Translations under genes and position numbers: made by a program
Shown here: in pieces, positions 7,135 through 16,932 of the stretch
Layout: each line of letters begins with the position of its first letter
Position numbering within the stretch: the stretch's first letter is position 1
Notes under the pieces: model-generated
Databases searched by the model: none
What the model saw: the letters and a program-made list of their open reading frames with translations, nothing else
What the model was told of the DNA's origin: nothing
Assembly (NCBI RefSeq): GCF_013347965.1
Contig: NZ_CP048810.1
Location: forward strand, 620,001 to 684,000
Source of the DNA: Pseudomonas bijieensis
GTDB taxonomy: Bacteria; Pseudomonadota; Gammaproteobacteria; Pseudomonadales; Pseudomonadaceae
Direction: 5' to 3'
DNA: 64,000 nt

Positions 7135-9078
7135 ATGACAAGGATTTTCCCGTTGAAGACGATGTTTTTCTTACCCAAGCGCTACCTACTGGCGATGGCG
7201 ATCAGCCTGGCATCCGCCGCCGCCCTGGCGGCCGCCCCAGCGCCCAGGCTAAAACTGCAATCCTGGTCTCAAGCCGAGCAACTGTCGATCAACGCTCTGG
7301 CATTCCTGCCCGGCCCTTCGACGACCGAGCGACTGGCCAGTGCCCGCGAGGGCTTGTTCTTGCTCGATGCCCAGGGTCGCGAACTGACGCGCCTGAAGGG
7401 CAGCTTCGAAGGTGTCGATAGTCGTGCCCAGGGCGCGAACGTGTTGGTCGCCAGCCTCGACAGCACGCGCCAGCAAGCCCTGATCGTTAGCCTCGATCCA
7501 CAAAACCGTCAGTGGGATACGCCGTTGTACCTGCCCGTGCGGGATTTCCCGGTCAACGGCCTGTGCCTTTATCGCGACGGGGCGAGCAACCTGTTTGTGT
7601 TCCTGGTCGGCGAGGAGGGCAAGGGCGAGCAATGGCTGGTGGGCAATGGCGAGCGCCTGAGCGACAGCGCGCAACGGGTGCGCGGCTTGCCATTGCCGCC
7701 GGATGCCAAGACCTGCCAGGTGCAGGACAGCGCCAATCAATTGTTCGTCAACGAGGAACGGGTGGGTTGGTGGGCCTATCCGGCATCCTCTGAGGCCGAG
7801 ACCGTGCGGGTGCCCGTGGCGATGCGCGCACCGTTCGGCGACCTCAGGCAAAGCGCCGGGGCCATGGCCGTGTTGCCGGGAGGCCTGTTGGGGCTGGACC
7901 CGGAAGCGGCGCAACTGCATGTGTATCAGCAGCAGGGAGAGGGTTGGAGCGCCAAAGCCAATCTGCCGTTGGCGGGCTTGAAGGAGCCGGAAAACCTCGC
8001 GGCGCGGTTGACGAAAAGTGGCATTGAAGTGCTGCTGCGCGACGATGACAACGGTCACCTGTACCAAGGCGAAATCAGCTGGAAACCCACGCCAGTGCCT
8101 TTGCCGCCGGTCCTGCCGAGTGTCGCCGCCATCGTCCAGAGCGAGCCAGTGGCCCGCCAGGGCGATGCAGCCGATGACCCGGCGATCTGGGTTCATCCGA
8201 CGACGCCCGGGCTGAGCCGGGTGCTGGGCACCAACAAGAAGCAAGGCCTGCTGGCCTACGATCTGCGCGGCAAGTTGTTGCAGGAGCTGCCGGTCGGACG
8301 CCTGAATAACGTCGATGTGCGGGCGAACTTCAAGCTGGGCACGCAAACCGTCGACCTGGCCGTGGCCAGCAATCGTGATCGCAACAGCTTGAGCCTGTTC
8401 AGCATCGACCGCACCAGTGGCGAGTTGCGCGAAGCGGGCGAGATTACGACGCCATTGAAGGAAATCTACGGCATCTGCCTGTTCCAGCCTGCCGAAGGTG
8501 AACTGTATGCCTTCGCCAACGGCAAGGACGGGCGCTTCGTGCAGTACCGCCTGAGCGCGCCGGATGGCGTGGTGAAAGGCCAGTTGGTGCGCCAGTTCAG
8601 CGTCGACAGCCAGCCTGAAGGTTGCGTGGCCGATGAGCAGCGCCAGCGTCTGTTTCTCGGTGAAGAGGATGTGGGCGTCTGGGCGGTGGATGCCCGGGCC
8701 GAGCAACCCGCCACGTTGAGCCGTGTGATCGAGGTCGGCCAGACGTTGCACGCCGACGTCGAGGGCATGGCCTTGTACCAGGCCGGGGGCCGCGACTACC
8801 TGGTGATCTCCAGCCAGGGCAACGACAGCTACCTGGTGCTCGATGCCCAGCCGCCTTATGCCGTGCGGGGTGCGTTCCGGGTCGGCCTGAACGCCGCCGC
8901 AGGCATCGACGGGGCATCGGAAACCGATGGCCTGGAGGTGACCTCGGTGAACCTCGGCGGGCCTTGGAGCCAGGGAATGCTGGTAGTCCAGGACGGCCGC
9001 AAGCGCATGCCCGAGCAGGCCCAGAACTTCAAGTTCGTGCCCTGGGCCGACGTGGCGAAAGCGCTACGCCTGCCTTGA
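7135..9078 (+). CDS. Two-domain beta-propeller phytase (3-phytase)
   Basis: 647 residues, secreted. A signal peptide ends near ALAAAPA. Residues about 40-325 form a divergent beta-propeller domain without the catalytic motif. Residues about 330-645 form the canonical phytase propeller with DDPAIWVHP at 347-355, ASNRDRNSL, ADVEGMALY and ASETDGLEV, the calcium- and phosphate-binding signatures of the BPP family. The enzyme releases phosphate from myo-inositol hexakisphosphate with calcium. ATG 7135 is the longest start; TTG 7153 (AAGGA nearby) and ATG 7162 are alternatives and all keep the signal peptide. It lies between the receptor and its TonB motor. Confidence 0.93.
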   Translation: MTRIFPLKTMFFLPKRYLLAMAISLASAAALAAAPAPRLKLQSWSQAEQLSINALAFLPGPSTTERLASAREGLFLLDAQGRELTRLKGSFEGVDSRAQGANVLVASLDSTRQQALIVSLDPQNRQWDTPLYLPVRDFPVNGLCLYRDGASNLFVFLVGEEGKGEQWLVGNGERLSDSAQRVRGLPLPPDAKTCQVQDSANQLFVNEERVGWWAYPASSEAETVRVPVAMRAPFGDLRQSAGAMAVLPGGLLGLDPEAAQLHVYQQQGEGWSAKANLPLAGLKEPENLAARLTKSGIEVLLRDDDNGHLYQGEISWKPTPVPLPPVLPSVAAIVQSEPVARQGDAADDPAIWVHPTTPGLSRVLGTNKKQGLLAYDLRGKLLQELPVGRLNNVDVRANFKLGTQTVDLAVASNRDRNSLSLFSIDRTSGELREAGEITTPLKEIYGICLFQPAEGELYAFANGKDGRFVQYRLSAPDGVVKGQLVRQFSVDSQPEGCVADEQRQRLFLGEEDVGVWAVDARAEQPATLSRVIEVGQTLHADVEGMALYQAGGRDYLVISSQGNDSYLVLDAQPPYAVRGAFRVGLNAAAGIDGASETDGLEVTSVNLGGPWSQGMLVVQDGRKRMPEQAQNFKFVPWADVAKALRLP

Positions 9079-9142
9079 GCAGCGTTGTCATCAACCGGTC
9101 ACGAACATTTCATCGAATAACCGCCAGACAGGAGTTTCAACC

Positions 9143-9850
9143 ATGCAAGCCACTTTGGAACACATGACGATCTGGGGCCTGATCAGCGACGCGAGTCTGC
9201 TGGTCAAGGCAGTCATGCTCACGTTGCTGCTGGCCTCGCTATTGAGCTGGTACCTGATCATCCAGCGCAGCGCCGTGTTGCAACGCAACGAGCGCCAGTT
9301 CAACGGTTTCATGCAGCGTTTTCGCAGCACCCAGGATCTGTTGCCCCTGTATAGGGAGCACGCACAAGTGCGCGAAGAAGACGGCGGCGTCACGCCGATT
9401 TTCCAGGCGGGGCTGTTGGCTTTCACTCAGCTCAACCAGCCTTCGAGCACGCCCGAGGTGGTGCTCGAAGGCGTCGAGCGTTCGCTGCAGGTGGCGATCA
9501 GCGAACAGGAAGTGCAGTTGGAGAAAGGTTTGCAGTTTCTCGCCACCGTTGGTTCGGTCAGCCCTTACATCGGTTTGTTTGGCACCGTCTGGGGGATCAT
9601 GAATGCCTTTCTTGGCCTGTCCCAGGTGCAGCAGGCCAGCCTTTCCACCGTGGCGCCGGGCATTGCCGAAGCCTTGATCGCCACGGCCATCGGCTTGTTC
9701 GCAGCGATTCCGGCGGTGATTGCCTATAACCGTTTTGCGGCCCGCGGCCAGACGTTGCTGACCCGTTACTACGCTTTCGGCAACGAGCTGCAGGCGCGTC
9801 TGCACCGCAAGCTGCACGGTGCCCCGGTGAACCTGGCCTCGGCCGCTTGA
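9143..9850 (+). CDS. ExbB/TolQ-family proton channel subunit, TolQ-like
   Basis: 235-residue inner-membrane protein of the MotA/TolQ/ExbB family. It has three membrane segments (about 20-42, 133-155, 168-192) and the conserved LATVGSVSPYIGLFGTVWG and APGIAEALIATAIGLFAA. In its length and these stretches it resembles TolQ of the Tol-Pal system more than classic ExbB. AGGAG at 9130-9134 precedes the ATG. Its gene order (this, a TolR-like gene, a TonB gene) and position after the phytase suggest that it energises the receptor at 4434. Confidence 0.93.
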   Translation: MQATLEHMTIWGLISDASLLVKAVMLTLLLASLLSWYLIIQRSAVLQRNERQFNGFMQRFRSTQDLLPLYREHAQVREEDGGVTPIFQAGLLAFTQLNQPSSTPEVVLEGVERSLQVAISEQEVQLEKGLQFLATVGSVSPYIGLFGTVWGIMNAFLGLSQVQQASLSTVAPGIAEALIATAIGLFAAIPAVIAYNRFAARGQTLLTRYYAFGNELQARLHRKLHGAPVNLASAA

Positions 9851-9863
9851 AAGGAGAGGGCAG

Positions 9864-10310
9864 ATGCTCGTCAAGCCACAACGCAAGCACGGTCCCAAGG
9901 CCGAAATGAACGTGGTGCCGTACATCGACGTGATGTTGGTGCTGCTGGTGATTTTCATGGTCACCGCGCCGATGCTGACCCAGGGGGTGAAGATCGAACT
10001 GCCCAAGGTCGCCAGCGAGGCACTGACCAACGATAGCCGCCAGCAAATTCTCACCCTGTCGGTAAAGGCCGAGGGCGGTTACTACTGGAACCTGGGCGGT
10101 GAGCTGGACACACGCCACCAGACCGACAGCGCCGTGGACCTGGAGCAGATGCGCGCCAAGGTGGCGCAGGTCGTGGCCGAGCGCAGCGATACCCAGGTGT
10201 ACATCCGCGCCGACGAGCATGCCGATTATGGCCGGGTCGTCGCGGCCATGGCTGCGTTGCAGCAAGGTGGCGTGAGCAATCTCGGGCTGGTGACCGAGGC
10301 GCCACAATGA
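9864..10310 (+). CDS. ExbD/TolR-family protein, TolR-like
   Basis: 148 residues: one N-terminal membrane helix (about 20-40) with the proton-conducting aspartate in VVPYIDVMLVLLVIFMV, then a periplasmic domain. The helix and following TAPMLTQGVKIELPKVASEAL are almost the TolR consensus. It partners the TolQ-like protein 13 bases upstream (GAAAGGAGAGG site) and overlaps tonB by four bases (ATGA at 10307-10310), so motor and TonB are translationally coupled. Confidence 0.93.
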   Translation: MLVKPQRKHGPKAEMNVVPYIDVMLVLLVIFMVTAPMLTQGVKIELPKVASEALTNDSRQQILTLSVKAEGGYYWNLGGELDTRHQTDSAVDLEQMRAKVAQVVAERSDTQVYIRADEHADYGRVVAAMAALQQGGVSNLGLVTEAPQ

Positions 10311-11125
10311 CGGCGATGATCATGCACAGTGCCTCCTTGAGTACGCCGACGCTGAACCGCCACGGCGTTTGGAAAAACAGCCTGGCGGCCGGGCTCGCCG
10401 TGGCCCTGCACGCTGGCGTGGCGCTGTTATTGGTGTTGGGCTGGAACGTGGAGAAGCTGACCGTCGAGACGCCCCGGGTGTTGCGCACGCAACTGGTGAT
10501 GTTGCCGCCGGCTCCGGTGCCCGAAGCACCGGCCCCGGCCCCTGTCATCCCTGTCGCCGCGCCATTGGTCGAATCCACACCGCCACCCATTGATGCGCCT
10601 CGTCCCGTTCCTGCCAAGCCGGTCGTGGACCCGCGAATCCAGGCGCAGAAACTGGAACAGGCGGCCCTGGCCCGTAAACGGGTCGAGGAGCAGAAGCGCG
10701 AGCAACAGGCCCAACAGCAGCGCGAGCGCCAGGCAAACGAACGACGCCGGCAAGACGCCGAACAGCAGGTCGCCGAGCAACAGCGTCAGGCCCGGCAGGC
10801 ACAAGAGCTTGCCCAGCAACGCCTTGCCGAGCAGGCACGCCAGGCCACCGCCGACAGCCGCAGTTATCAACCCCTGAGCAAGCAAGCCCCGGATTATCCG
10901 CAACGCGCCCTGGACAAGGGGCTGGAAGGCGATTGCACCGTGGAATACAGCGTGATGCCGGACGGGCGGATCGATAACCCCAAGGTCATCGAGGGTTGCC
11001 ACCCCCTGTTCATCCGGCCATCCCTGGCCGCCGCCCAGACGTTTCGTTATCAACCGCGAATCATTGATGGCAGGGCGGTGACGGTGCCGGCGGTGCGCAA
11101 TACCTTTCACTACCGGATCAAATGA
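10307..11125 (+). CDS. tonB: TonB-family energy transducer with TolA-like coiled coil
   Basis: 272 residues. An N-terminal membrane helix (about 22-45), a Pro/Ala-rich stretch (about 65-105), a long Gln/Arg/Ala-rich coiled-coil region (about 110-180, many QQ and RQA repeats) and a C-terminal TonB domain (about 190-272, starting PDYPQRALDKGLEGDCTVEY). TonB spans the periplasm and transmits proton-motive force to the receptor plug. The middle coiled coil resembles domain II of TolA more than the usual Pro-Lys/Pro-Glu TonB spacer, matching the TolQR-like partners. ATG codons at 10316 and 10322 are possible later starts. Confidence 0.88.
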   Translation: MTAMIMHSASLSTPTLNRHGVWKNSLAAGLAVALHAGVALLLVLGWNVEKLTVETPRVLRTQLVMLPPAPVPEAPAPAPVIPVAAPLVESTPPPIDAPRPVPAKPVVDPRIQAQKLEQAALARKRVEEQKREQQAQQQRERQANERRRQDAEQQVAEQQRQARQAQELAQQRLAEQARQATADSRSYQPLSKQAPDYPQRALDKGLEGDCTVEYSVMPDGRIDNPKVIEGCHPLFIRPSLAAAQTFRYQPRIIDGRAVTVPAVRNTFHYRIK

Positions 11126-11209
11126 AATGCATGCTTGGTAGAAAGTACCTGTGCGGCCGTTCGATCGTTCCCGACACCGCCAGAACCTCACTATGGCGCC
11201 ATCAGGCCT

Positions 11210-12106
11210 TTACTTGCGGTAATGACTCGGCGCCACGCCCACTTCGCGGCGGAAGATCTGGGAGAAGTGGCTGGCGCTGCCATACCCGACCTCCAGGCCG
11301 ATATCGATGACGCTGCGCTCGGTTTCCATCAGCAGTTGCCGGGCCCGGGCCATTCTCAGCTGGATGAAGTACTGCGAGGGCGAACGCCCGGTGGCGCGCT
11401 TGAACAGGCGGCTGAAGTGGTATTCGCTCAGGCCGATGGCCTGGGCCAGGTCACCGAGGCAGAAGGGTTCGGCCAGTCGCTGTTCCATCAGTTCGATAAC
11501 CCGCTTGAGCTTGAAGGCGGGCAGGGCGTTACGTCCGGACATGTCGTCGGCATCGGCATCCAGGTAATGCCGTGCCAAGTGCACCGCTACGCATTGCGCC
11601 ATGCCCTGGATCAGCAAGGCACTGGTTTCACCGCGCCGGGTCAACTCTGCCCGAATCGGTTCGAGCAAGGCTGAAAGTGCTTCATCCCGTCCGCCAGAGA
11701 CTTCTCGCAACTGGACCCCACCGCTGCCGCCGGCTTCGGCAATGGCGCGCTCCAGCAATGCCAACCCCAGGTACACATGCATGACCACGAACGGTTCGTG
11801 GCTGGTGACTTGCCAGCGCATCTCGTAAGGCACCGGGGATGTGGTCAGGAAGAAATCCGCGCTGCGCACGCTATTCGCTTCCCAGTCCTGGTTGGCGATG
11901 CGTTCCTCGACGATGGCTTCCCCGGACAACACCCAGACGAGCAACGGCTCGGCCACCGCCGGCACGACGATGTGTGCTTCGCTGCGCTCACGGACAAAGA
12001 TCTCGACCAGGATGTCTTTGGCCGATACGCCATCGGACGTCGCCAGGCGCTCGCCGCGTATGTGTGCCTGCAGGCCGGTTGCCGATGTTCGTTCGGTGAC
12101 TTCCAT
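11210..12106 (-). CDS. AraC-family transcriptional regulator (cupin sensor)
   Basis: 298 residues. The N-terminal half is a cupin-like ligand-binding domain (about 30-180), followed by a double helix-turn-helix (about 200-298, including LAQAIGLSEYHFSRLFKRATG and the AraC C-terminal signature DIGLEVGYGSASHFSQIFRREVG in part). It converges on tonB with no obvious shared function. No target can be named. Confidence 0.9.
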   Translation of the reverse strand: MEVTERTSATGLQAHIRGERLATSDGVSAKDILVEIFVRERSEAHIVVPAVAEPLLVWVLSGEAIVEERIANQDWEANSVRSADFFLTTSPVPYEMRWQVTSHEPFVVMHVYLGLALLERAIAEAGGSGGVQLREVSGGRDEALSALLEPIRAELTRRGETSALLIQGMAQCVAVHLARHYLDADADDMSGRNALPAFKLKRVIELMEQRLAEPFCLGDLAQAIGLSEYHFSRLFKRATGRSPSQYFIQLRMARARQLLMETERSVIDIGLEVGYGSASHFSQIFRREVGVAPSHYRK

Positions 12107-12136
12107 GCTTCGATGGCCTCGTGAGAGCCCCCGGGG

Positions 12137-12604
12137 TCAAGCCGGGTCGGCGGTAGGACGGTGTTGGCGCAACAGTTCGATGGATTGAGACGGAATCAAC
12201 TCGCGCAACGCCTTATAGAGCGCCCGGGTTTCCAGCAGGTTCCAGATGCGCAACATGGTTTCCAGTGCGTCCAGGGGTTTGCTGATGAAATCCCGCGCAC
12301 CGAGGGCCAGGGCCCGCAGGCGGGTGTCACGGGTCGCGTCGGCGGTCAGCACCAGGATGGGCAGGTAGTCGTTGGCCGGAATGCGCCGGTTGAGTTGCTC
12401 CAGCACGGCAAAGCCGTCGAACGCCGGCATGTGCAGGTCGAGGATGACCAGGTCCGGCTCGAAGCTGTTGAACAGGTCGAGCGTACGCAAAGGTTCGGTG
12501 CTGCTCAGCACATTGTGCAGCCCTTCGCGGGCCAGCAGTTGTTCCATCAGGTCCAGGTTGGGGCGTTGATCGTCGACGATCAGAATGCGCAAGTCGCGAT
12601 TCAT
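12137..12604 (-). CDS. Receiver-only response regulator
   Basis: 155 residues: one receiver domain (about 6-125) with the acidic pair VDDQ, the phospho-acceptor aspartate in VILDLHMP, the threonine in VLTAD and the lysine in SKPLD. About 30 residues follow with no recognisable output domain, so it may act as a phosphate shuttle or by protein contact. Its ATG overlaps the stop of the hybrid kinase (ATGA at 12601-12604), making it the last gene of a four-gene coupled operon. Confidence 0.9.
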   Translation of the reverse strand: MNRDLRILIVDDQRPNLDLMEQLLAREGLHNVLSSTEPLRTLDLFNSFEPDLVILDLHMPAFDGFAVLEQLNRRIPANDYLPILVLTADATRDTRLRALALGARDFISKPLDALETMLRIWNLLETRALYKALRELIPSQSIELLRQHRPTADPA

Positions 12605-14919
12605 GCGGGCTCCGGTAGATAGTGCTCAAGATGGCCCAGGAAGGCCTGGATATGAATAGGTTTGGTCAGGATCGCCGTGGCACCGGCCTCGTGAAGGGCG
12701 CGGTGGGTCAGGTCGCTGGCATCGGCGGTGATCATCAGCACGGGTATGGTCGCCGTGGTCGGGGATTGGCGCAGGCGTCGCAAGACTTCCAGGCCTTCGA
12801 GGTCCGGCAGGCTGACATCCAGCAGGATCAGTTGCGGAGTGTGCTGGCGGGCGAGGTCCAGGCCCATCTGGCCTTGCATGCTCGACAATAGTTGAATGCC
12901 GGGACGGCGCTGCATGAGGGTTTCGATCAGCGCAAGGCTCGACAGGTTGTCTTCGATGCACAGGACTTTGCCGTGATAGTCCACGGGTGCACGCGTCACC
13001 GCCAGCGCGGCAATGGGCGGCAGATGCGCGCCAACCACCTCGGTACCCGGCAGTTGCAGGGTGAAACAACAGCCGTGTCCGGGCTCGCTGTGGACCTGCA
13101 GCTTGCCCTGCATCATTTCCAGCAGGCTCTTGCTCAAGGACAACCCCAGGCCGGTGCCTTCGACCTGGGGATCGGCGCCCAGGCGTTCGAAGGGCTTGAA
13201 CAGTTGGTCCAGCTGTTCCGGGGCAATGCCATGGCCGGTGTCGTTGACGGCAATGCTCACCTGATGGGCCTGGACGCTGACTTCGATGCGCACCTCGCCG
13301 CCGGGCCGGTTGTACTTGATGGCGTTGGACAGCAGGTTGAGCAACACCTGCACCAGGCGCTGACGGTCAGCGAGCACGCCGCAGCCATCCGCCAGCGGTG
13401 GCAGCTCGGCCAAGTGGATCCCGGCGTCGGCGGCCATCGGTGAAACCAAGGTCAGGGCTTCGTGCAGCACCGTCGACAGGGCGATCGGCTCGATGTTCAG
13501 CGGCAGGCGACCGGCCTCGATCCGGGCAATGTCCAGCACCTCGTTGATCAACGCCAGCAAATGCTGGCCAGCCCGCAGGATATGGCTGACCTGGGGGCGT
13601 TGGCCGGCCGTGGAGTCCATGTCCAGCAATTGAGCGAAACCCAGGATAGCGTTCAATGGCGTGCGCAATTCGTGGCTCATGCGAGAAAGAAACTCGCTCT
13701 TGGCCCGGCTGGCGCTCTCGGCTTCTTCGCGGGCGGTGCGCAGGGCGATCTCGGCAGCGCGGCGGTCGGTGATGTCGCGGGTGATCTTGGAAAAGCCGCG
13801 CAGGGCGCCAGTGCCATCGTATTGGGCAGTGATGACCACGCTGGCCCAGAATCGGCTGCCGTCCTTGCGGCAACGCCAGCCTTCTTCCATGTAATGACCG
13901 TCGCGGGTGGCTTCGCGCAGGGCCATGTCCGGGTGCGCCGGGCATTCCTCGGCCAAATAGAACAGGGAAAAGTGCCGACCGATGATCTCCTGCTCGGTGT
14001 AGCCCTTGATCCGTTCGGCGCCAGCGTTCCAGGTGGTGACATAGCCTTGGGCATCGAGTGCGAAGATCCCGTAGTCCTTCACGCCATCGATGATCAGCCG
14101 CAAGCGCTCCTCGTTGTCGCGCAGGGCCCGCTCGCGTTCGGCAAGCAATTGTCCGGCTTCTACGAGACGGGTACCGAGTTGGCCGATTTCATCCTGCTCC
14201 GGCGGTTGCGGCAACAAGGGTTGGCCCAGGGCCAGGCGCTGGGCGTTGCCTTGGTCCTGCTGGACCCGGGCGACAATGCCCTTGGACAGGAACAGCACCG
14301 CGACAATGGCCCCCAGCAGTCCACACACCGCCGCCAGCAACGTGGCGAACAACAGGCGCATGCGCGTGGCCGAGGCGGCGGCGCTGCGGTCGGCGAGCAG
14401 GGCATCTTCGCGAATGCGCATGGCGCTGATCTGCTCGCGCAGCACGTCCAGCACCTGCTTGTTTTCGATCAGGATCGCGGTGATGGCCTCGGGGTCGTCG
14501 CGCTTGCCGTTGCGCAAGGCGAGCAAGCCGTCGAGTTTGTCGGCGATCAGCGGGGTGATGGTCTGGAGGTGTTCACGCATCCTGGCATCGCGAATGTTGT
14601 GGTCCAGGCGCTGCAACGCGGCATGGATCAGCGGGGTGGCCTGTTCGTAGCTGGGCAGGAAATCTTCGCGCCGGGTCAGCAGGTAACCCCGCACGCTGGC
14701 CGCTGCCTCGGCCAGCAGGGTATGGACTGTCTGGATATCACCCTGGACCAGCAGCACACGGCGCACATCCTCTTCGGCCCGGGCAGTCTGGCGTTCGGTG
14801 ATGTAGATCAGCACCAGCGACAGCAGCAGGACCACCAGGGGCAAGGAGATCACCACCAGGGCCTTGCCTCGCAACGGCAAGTCGGCCCAGCGGCGGGCGG
14901 CGAGAAACCTCATGGCCAT
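12601..14919 (-). CDS. Hybrid sensor histidine kinase (CHASE3-PAS-HisKA-HATPase-REC)
   Basis: 772 residues. A membrane helix (about 20-40), a helical periplasmic CHASE3-like domain (about 42-185), a second membrane helix (about 190-210), a HAMP-like linker, a PAS domain (about 270-385, [18 protein letters not shown]), HisKA with the phospho-accepting histidine in [14 protein letters not shown], HATPase with [16 protein letters not shown] and GTGLGLSL, and a C-terminal receiver with the aspartate in [10 protein letters not shown]. The preceding response regulator stops at 14910. A start at ATG 14919 overlaps it by 10 bases and one at ATG 14913 by four; the latter matches the ATGA coupling elsewhere in this operon. 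The signal is unknown. Confidence 0.92.
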   Translation of the reverse strand: MAMRFLAARRWADLPLRGKALVVISLPLVVLLLSLVLIYITERQTARAEEDVRRVLLVQGDIQTVHTLLAEAAASVRGYLLTRREDFLPSYEQATPLIHAALQRLDHNIRDARMREHLQTITPLIADKLDGLLALRNGKRDDPEAITAILIENKQVLDVLREQISAMRIREDALLADRSAAASATRMRLLFATLLAAVCGLLGAIVAVLFLSKGIVARVQQDQGNAQRLALGQPLLPQPPEQDEIGQLGTRLVEAGQLLAERERALRDNEERLRLIIDGVKDYGIFALDAQGYVTTWNAGAERIKGYTEQEIIGRHFSLFYLAEECPAHPDMALREATRDGHYMEEGWRCRKDGSRFWASVVITAQYDGTGALRGFSKITRDITDRRAAEIALRTAREEAESASRAKSEFLSRMSHELRTPLNAILGFAQLLDMDSTAGQRPQVSHILRAGQHLLALINEVLDIARIEAGRLPLNIEPIALSTVLHEALTLVSPMAADAGIHLAELPPLADGCGVLADRQRLVQVLLNLLSNAIKYNRPGGEVRIEVSVQAHQVSIAVNDTGHGIAPEQLDQLFKPFERLGADPQVEGTGLGLSLSKSLLEMMQGKLQVHSEPGHGCCFTLQLPGTEVVGAHLPPIAALAVTRAPVDYHGKVLCIEDNLSSLALIETLMQRRPGIQLLSSMQGQMGLDLARQHTPQLILLDVSLPDLEGLEVLRRLRQSPTTATIPVLMITADASDLTHRALHEAGATAILTKPIHIQAFLGHLEHYLPEPA

Positions 14920-15578
14920 TGCCCGGCGGGTTGCGCCACCAGGCCCAGGGCAACGCCGCGCACGGCGGCCTGGGTGCGATCGGCGGCGCCCAGCTTGCCA
15001 ATGACCCGCTCTACGTGGGCTTTGGCCGTGCCGGGCGCGATGCCCAGTTTTTCGCCGATTTCACGGTTGCTGAAACCGCCGGCCACCAGCCCCAATACCT
15101 GGCGCTCCCGGGCGGTCAGGGCCTGGACTTGAGTGGCGCCGTTCGCACCACGCTCGGCCATACGGCGCAATAGGCGCGCGCTGACCGAACTGTTCAGCGC
15201 CTCTTCGCCCTGGGCAACCCGTTTGAGGGCGTCGAGCACTTCATCGCGGCTGGCGTCCTTGAGGAGATAGCCGACCGCGCCTGCACCGATGGCGGCTTCG
15301 AGGTGGTCGGGACTGTCATCCATGGTGAAGATAATCACTTTGACCTCCGGCTGGCGCTGCTGCAGGATCCGCGCCGCGCCCAGGCCGTTGAGGACGGGCA
15401 TGCGGATGTCGAGAATCGCGATGTCCGGTTTCAGCCGATCGCACAGGTCGAGGGCTTCCTGGCCGTCGCGGGCCTGGCCGACAACCTCGAATCCCGGGCT
15501 GCCGGCGAGCATGCTGATAAAACCGGTGCGAGTGACTTCGTGGTCGTCGGCCAGCAGCAGGCGCAAAGGTTGGTTCAT
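14910..15578 (-). CDS. NarL/LuxR-type response regulator
   Basis: 222 residues. Receiver domain (about 5-120) with LADDHE, the phospho-acceptor aspartate in IAILDIRMP and KDAS; then a LuxR-type helix-turn-helix (about 155-215, [22 protein letters not shown]). I used ATG 15578, which overlaps the kinase stop upstream as ATGA; the open frame extends further but without support. It is the likely direct partner of the histidine kinase at 15575-16759 and the only DNA-binding protein of the four-gene block. Confidence 0.92.
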   Translation of the reverse strand: MNQPLRLLLADDHEVTRTGFISMLAGSPGFEVVGQARDGQEALDLCDRLKPDIAILDIRMPVLNGLGAARILQQRQPEVKVIIFTMDDSPDHLEAAIGAGAVGYLLKDASRDEVLDALKRVAQGEEALNSSVSARLLRRMAERGANGATQVQALTARERQVLGLVAGGFSNREIGEKLGIAPGTAKAHVERVIGKLGAADRTQAAVRGVALGLVAQPAGQWP

Positions 15579-16759
15579 GGGTGTCCTCCGTGAGCCGGTA
15601 GTGGCACGCTGGCCAGTAGTCGGGTGCCGTCGCCGGGCTGACTGCAACAGCTCAGGTGGCCGTCCAGCAAATGGGCGCGCTCCTGCATGGCGGCCAGCCC
15701 CAAATGGCAGCTGCCGTTGGTCTCGATGGGTTGCTCGAGGGCAAAGCCGCGGCCATCGTCCTCCACGCGCAGGCGAGCGTGCCCGTCTTCCACCGCCAAG
15801 CCCAAGCGCACGTGGCGGGCCTGGGCGTGCTTGAGAATGTTGTTGATGCCTTCCTGTGCAATGCGAAACAGGGCGATCTCGGTGTTGCCCGGCAGGCGTG
15901 CGGTGCTGTGCTCGGCCCAGGTCACCGTCAGGCCCGCGTCACGCAGGCGATCGGCCTCCTTGTCGACGGCTTTGTACAGGCCGAAATCATCCAATACGTG
16001 GGGGCGCAGGCCGCCGATCAACTGCCGGCCTTCGCCGACGCAGCCCTGGGCCAGCTCGAGGATGCTTTGCAGCTCGTTCGCCAGGGCCGGCGGTAGCGAC
16101 GGGCAGCGCCCGGCAAAGCCCTGCAAGCGCTGGTGCAAACCGGCGAGGTTCTGCGCCAGGCCATCGTGCAGGTCGTAGGCCACACGCTTGCGTTCGTCTT
16201 CCTGGGCGCTGAACAAGCGGTGGACCAGCTCGGACATGGTGCGCTCGCGGGCCTGGAGCGCTTCGAGCAAGCGGCTGTTCTCCAGGTGCGCCGCCAACAG
16301 CGTCGCGAGCAATTGCAGCGATTCGATGTCTTCGTTGTCCGGCGCGCCGAGAGCCACGCTGTTGCCCAGCAGCAAAGCCCCGAACGCCACGCCGTCAGAG
16401 GCACGCAACGGCACCCGCAAGACCTGGGGCAGGGCGCTGCCGGGCAATTCGAGCCATTGTGGACCGGGCGTTTGCGGCTGGGCCAGGTTAGCGAGCAGCT
16501 CAAGTCGTTCCGCGCTGCCGTGGCTGGCGAGGGTGCGCAGCGGGTGGCCCGGCGCCCACTCCAACAACAGGCCATGATCCATGGCCATGAACGCGCACGC
16601 CCGTTGCAGCGCACGTTGACGCATGGCCGACAAGGGCAACTGCGTCAGTTCATGGCCGGCGCCCAGCAGCAGGCCCAGGCGTGCTGCACGGCTTTGCGAC
16701 TGGCGATACTGGCTGCGAATGGCCAGGGCACTGCCGGGGTCATGGGGTGGGCTTTGCAT
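15575..16759 (-). CDS. GAF-domain sensor histidine kinase, NarL partner type
   Basis: 394 residues with no membrane segment, so it is cytoplasmic. A GAF-like sensor region lies at about 30-175, then a HisKA_3 dimerisation domain with the histidine in [15 protein letters not shown], then an HATPase with [14 protein letters not shown] and EDDGRGF. This kinase class normally pairs with LuxR-type regulators such as the next gene. GGAG lies before the ATG. It is the first gene of the minus-strand block and is divergent from the gene at 16933. Confidence 0.92.
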   Translation of the reverse strand: MQSPPHDPGSALAIRSQYRQSQSRAARLGLLLGAGHELTQLPLSAMRQRALQRACAFMAMDHGLLLEWAPGHPLRTLASHGSAERLELLANLAQPQTPGPQWLELPGSALPQVLRVPLRASDGVAFGALLLGNSVALGAPDNEDIESLQLLATLLAAHLENSRLLEALQARERTMSELVHRLFSAQEDERKRVAYDLHDGLAQNLAGLHQRLQGFAGRCPSLPPALANELQSILELAQGCVGEGRQLIGGLRPHVLDDFGLYKAVDKEADRLRDAGLTVTWAEHSTARLPGNTEIALFRIAQEGINNILKHAQARHVRLGLAVEDGHARLRVEDDGRGFALEQPIETNGSCHLGLAAMQERAHLLDGHLSCCSQPGDGTRLLASVPLPAHGGHP

Positions 16760-16932
16760 GGGTAGCTCCAGCGTTGAAGAGGACCGGTCCGATTCACGGT
16801 GGCGTCATTAGAACGTGTCACCGGCACCGGGCCTATCTGCCGAACGGCATAGGCGATTGGCACCGGTTGGCCGATGGCGAAGGCCGAGAAGGCCGGCAAA
16901 GTGGGCTCATTGAAACCCAAAGGAACGCTTTG

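Noticed and set aside
7249..8751. 500-residue open frame on the minus strand
   Set aside because: Antisense to the phytase, which has clear catalytic motifs.
13462..15132. 556-residue open frame on the plus strand
   Set aside because: Lies antisense to the hybrid histidine kinase, whose motifs are clear on the other strand.
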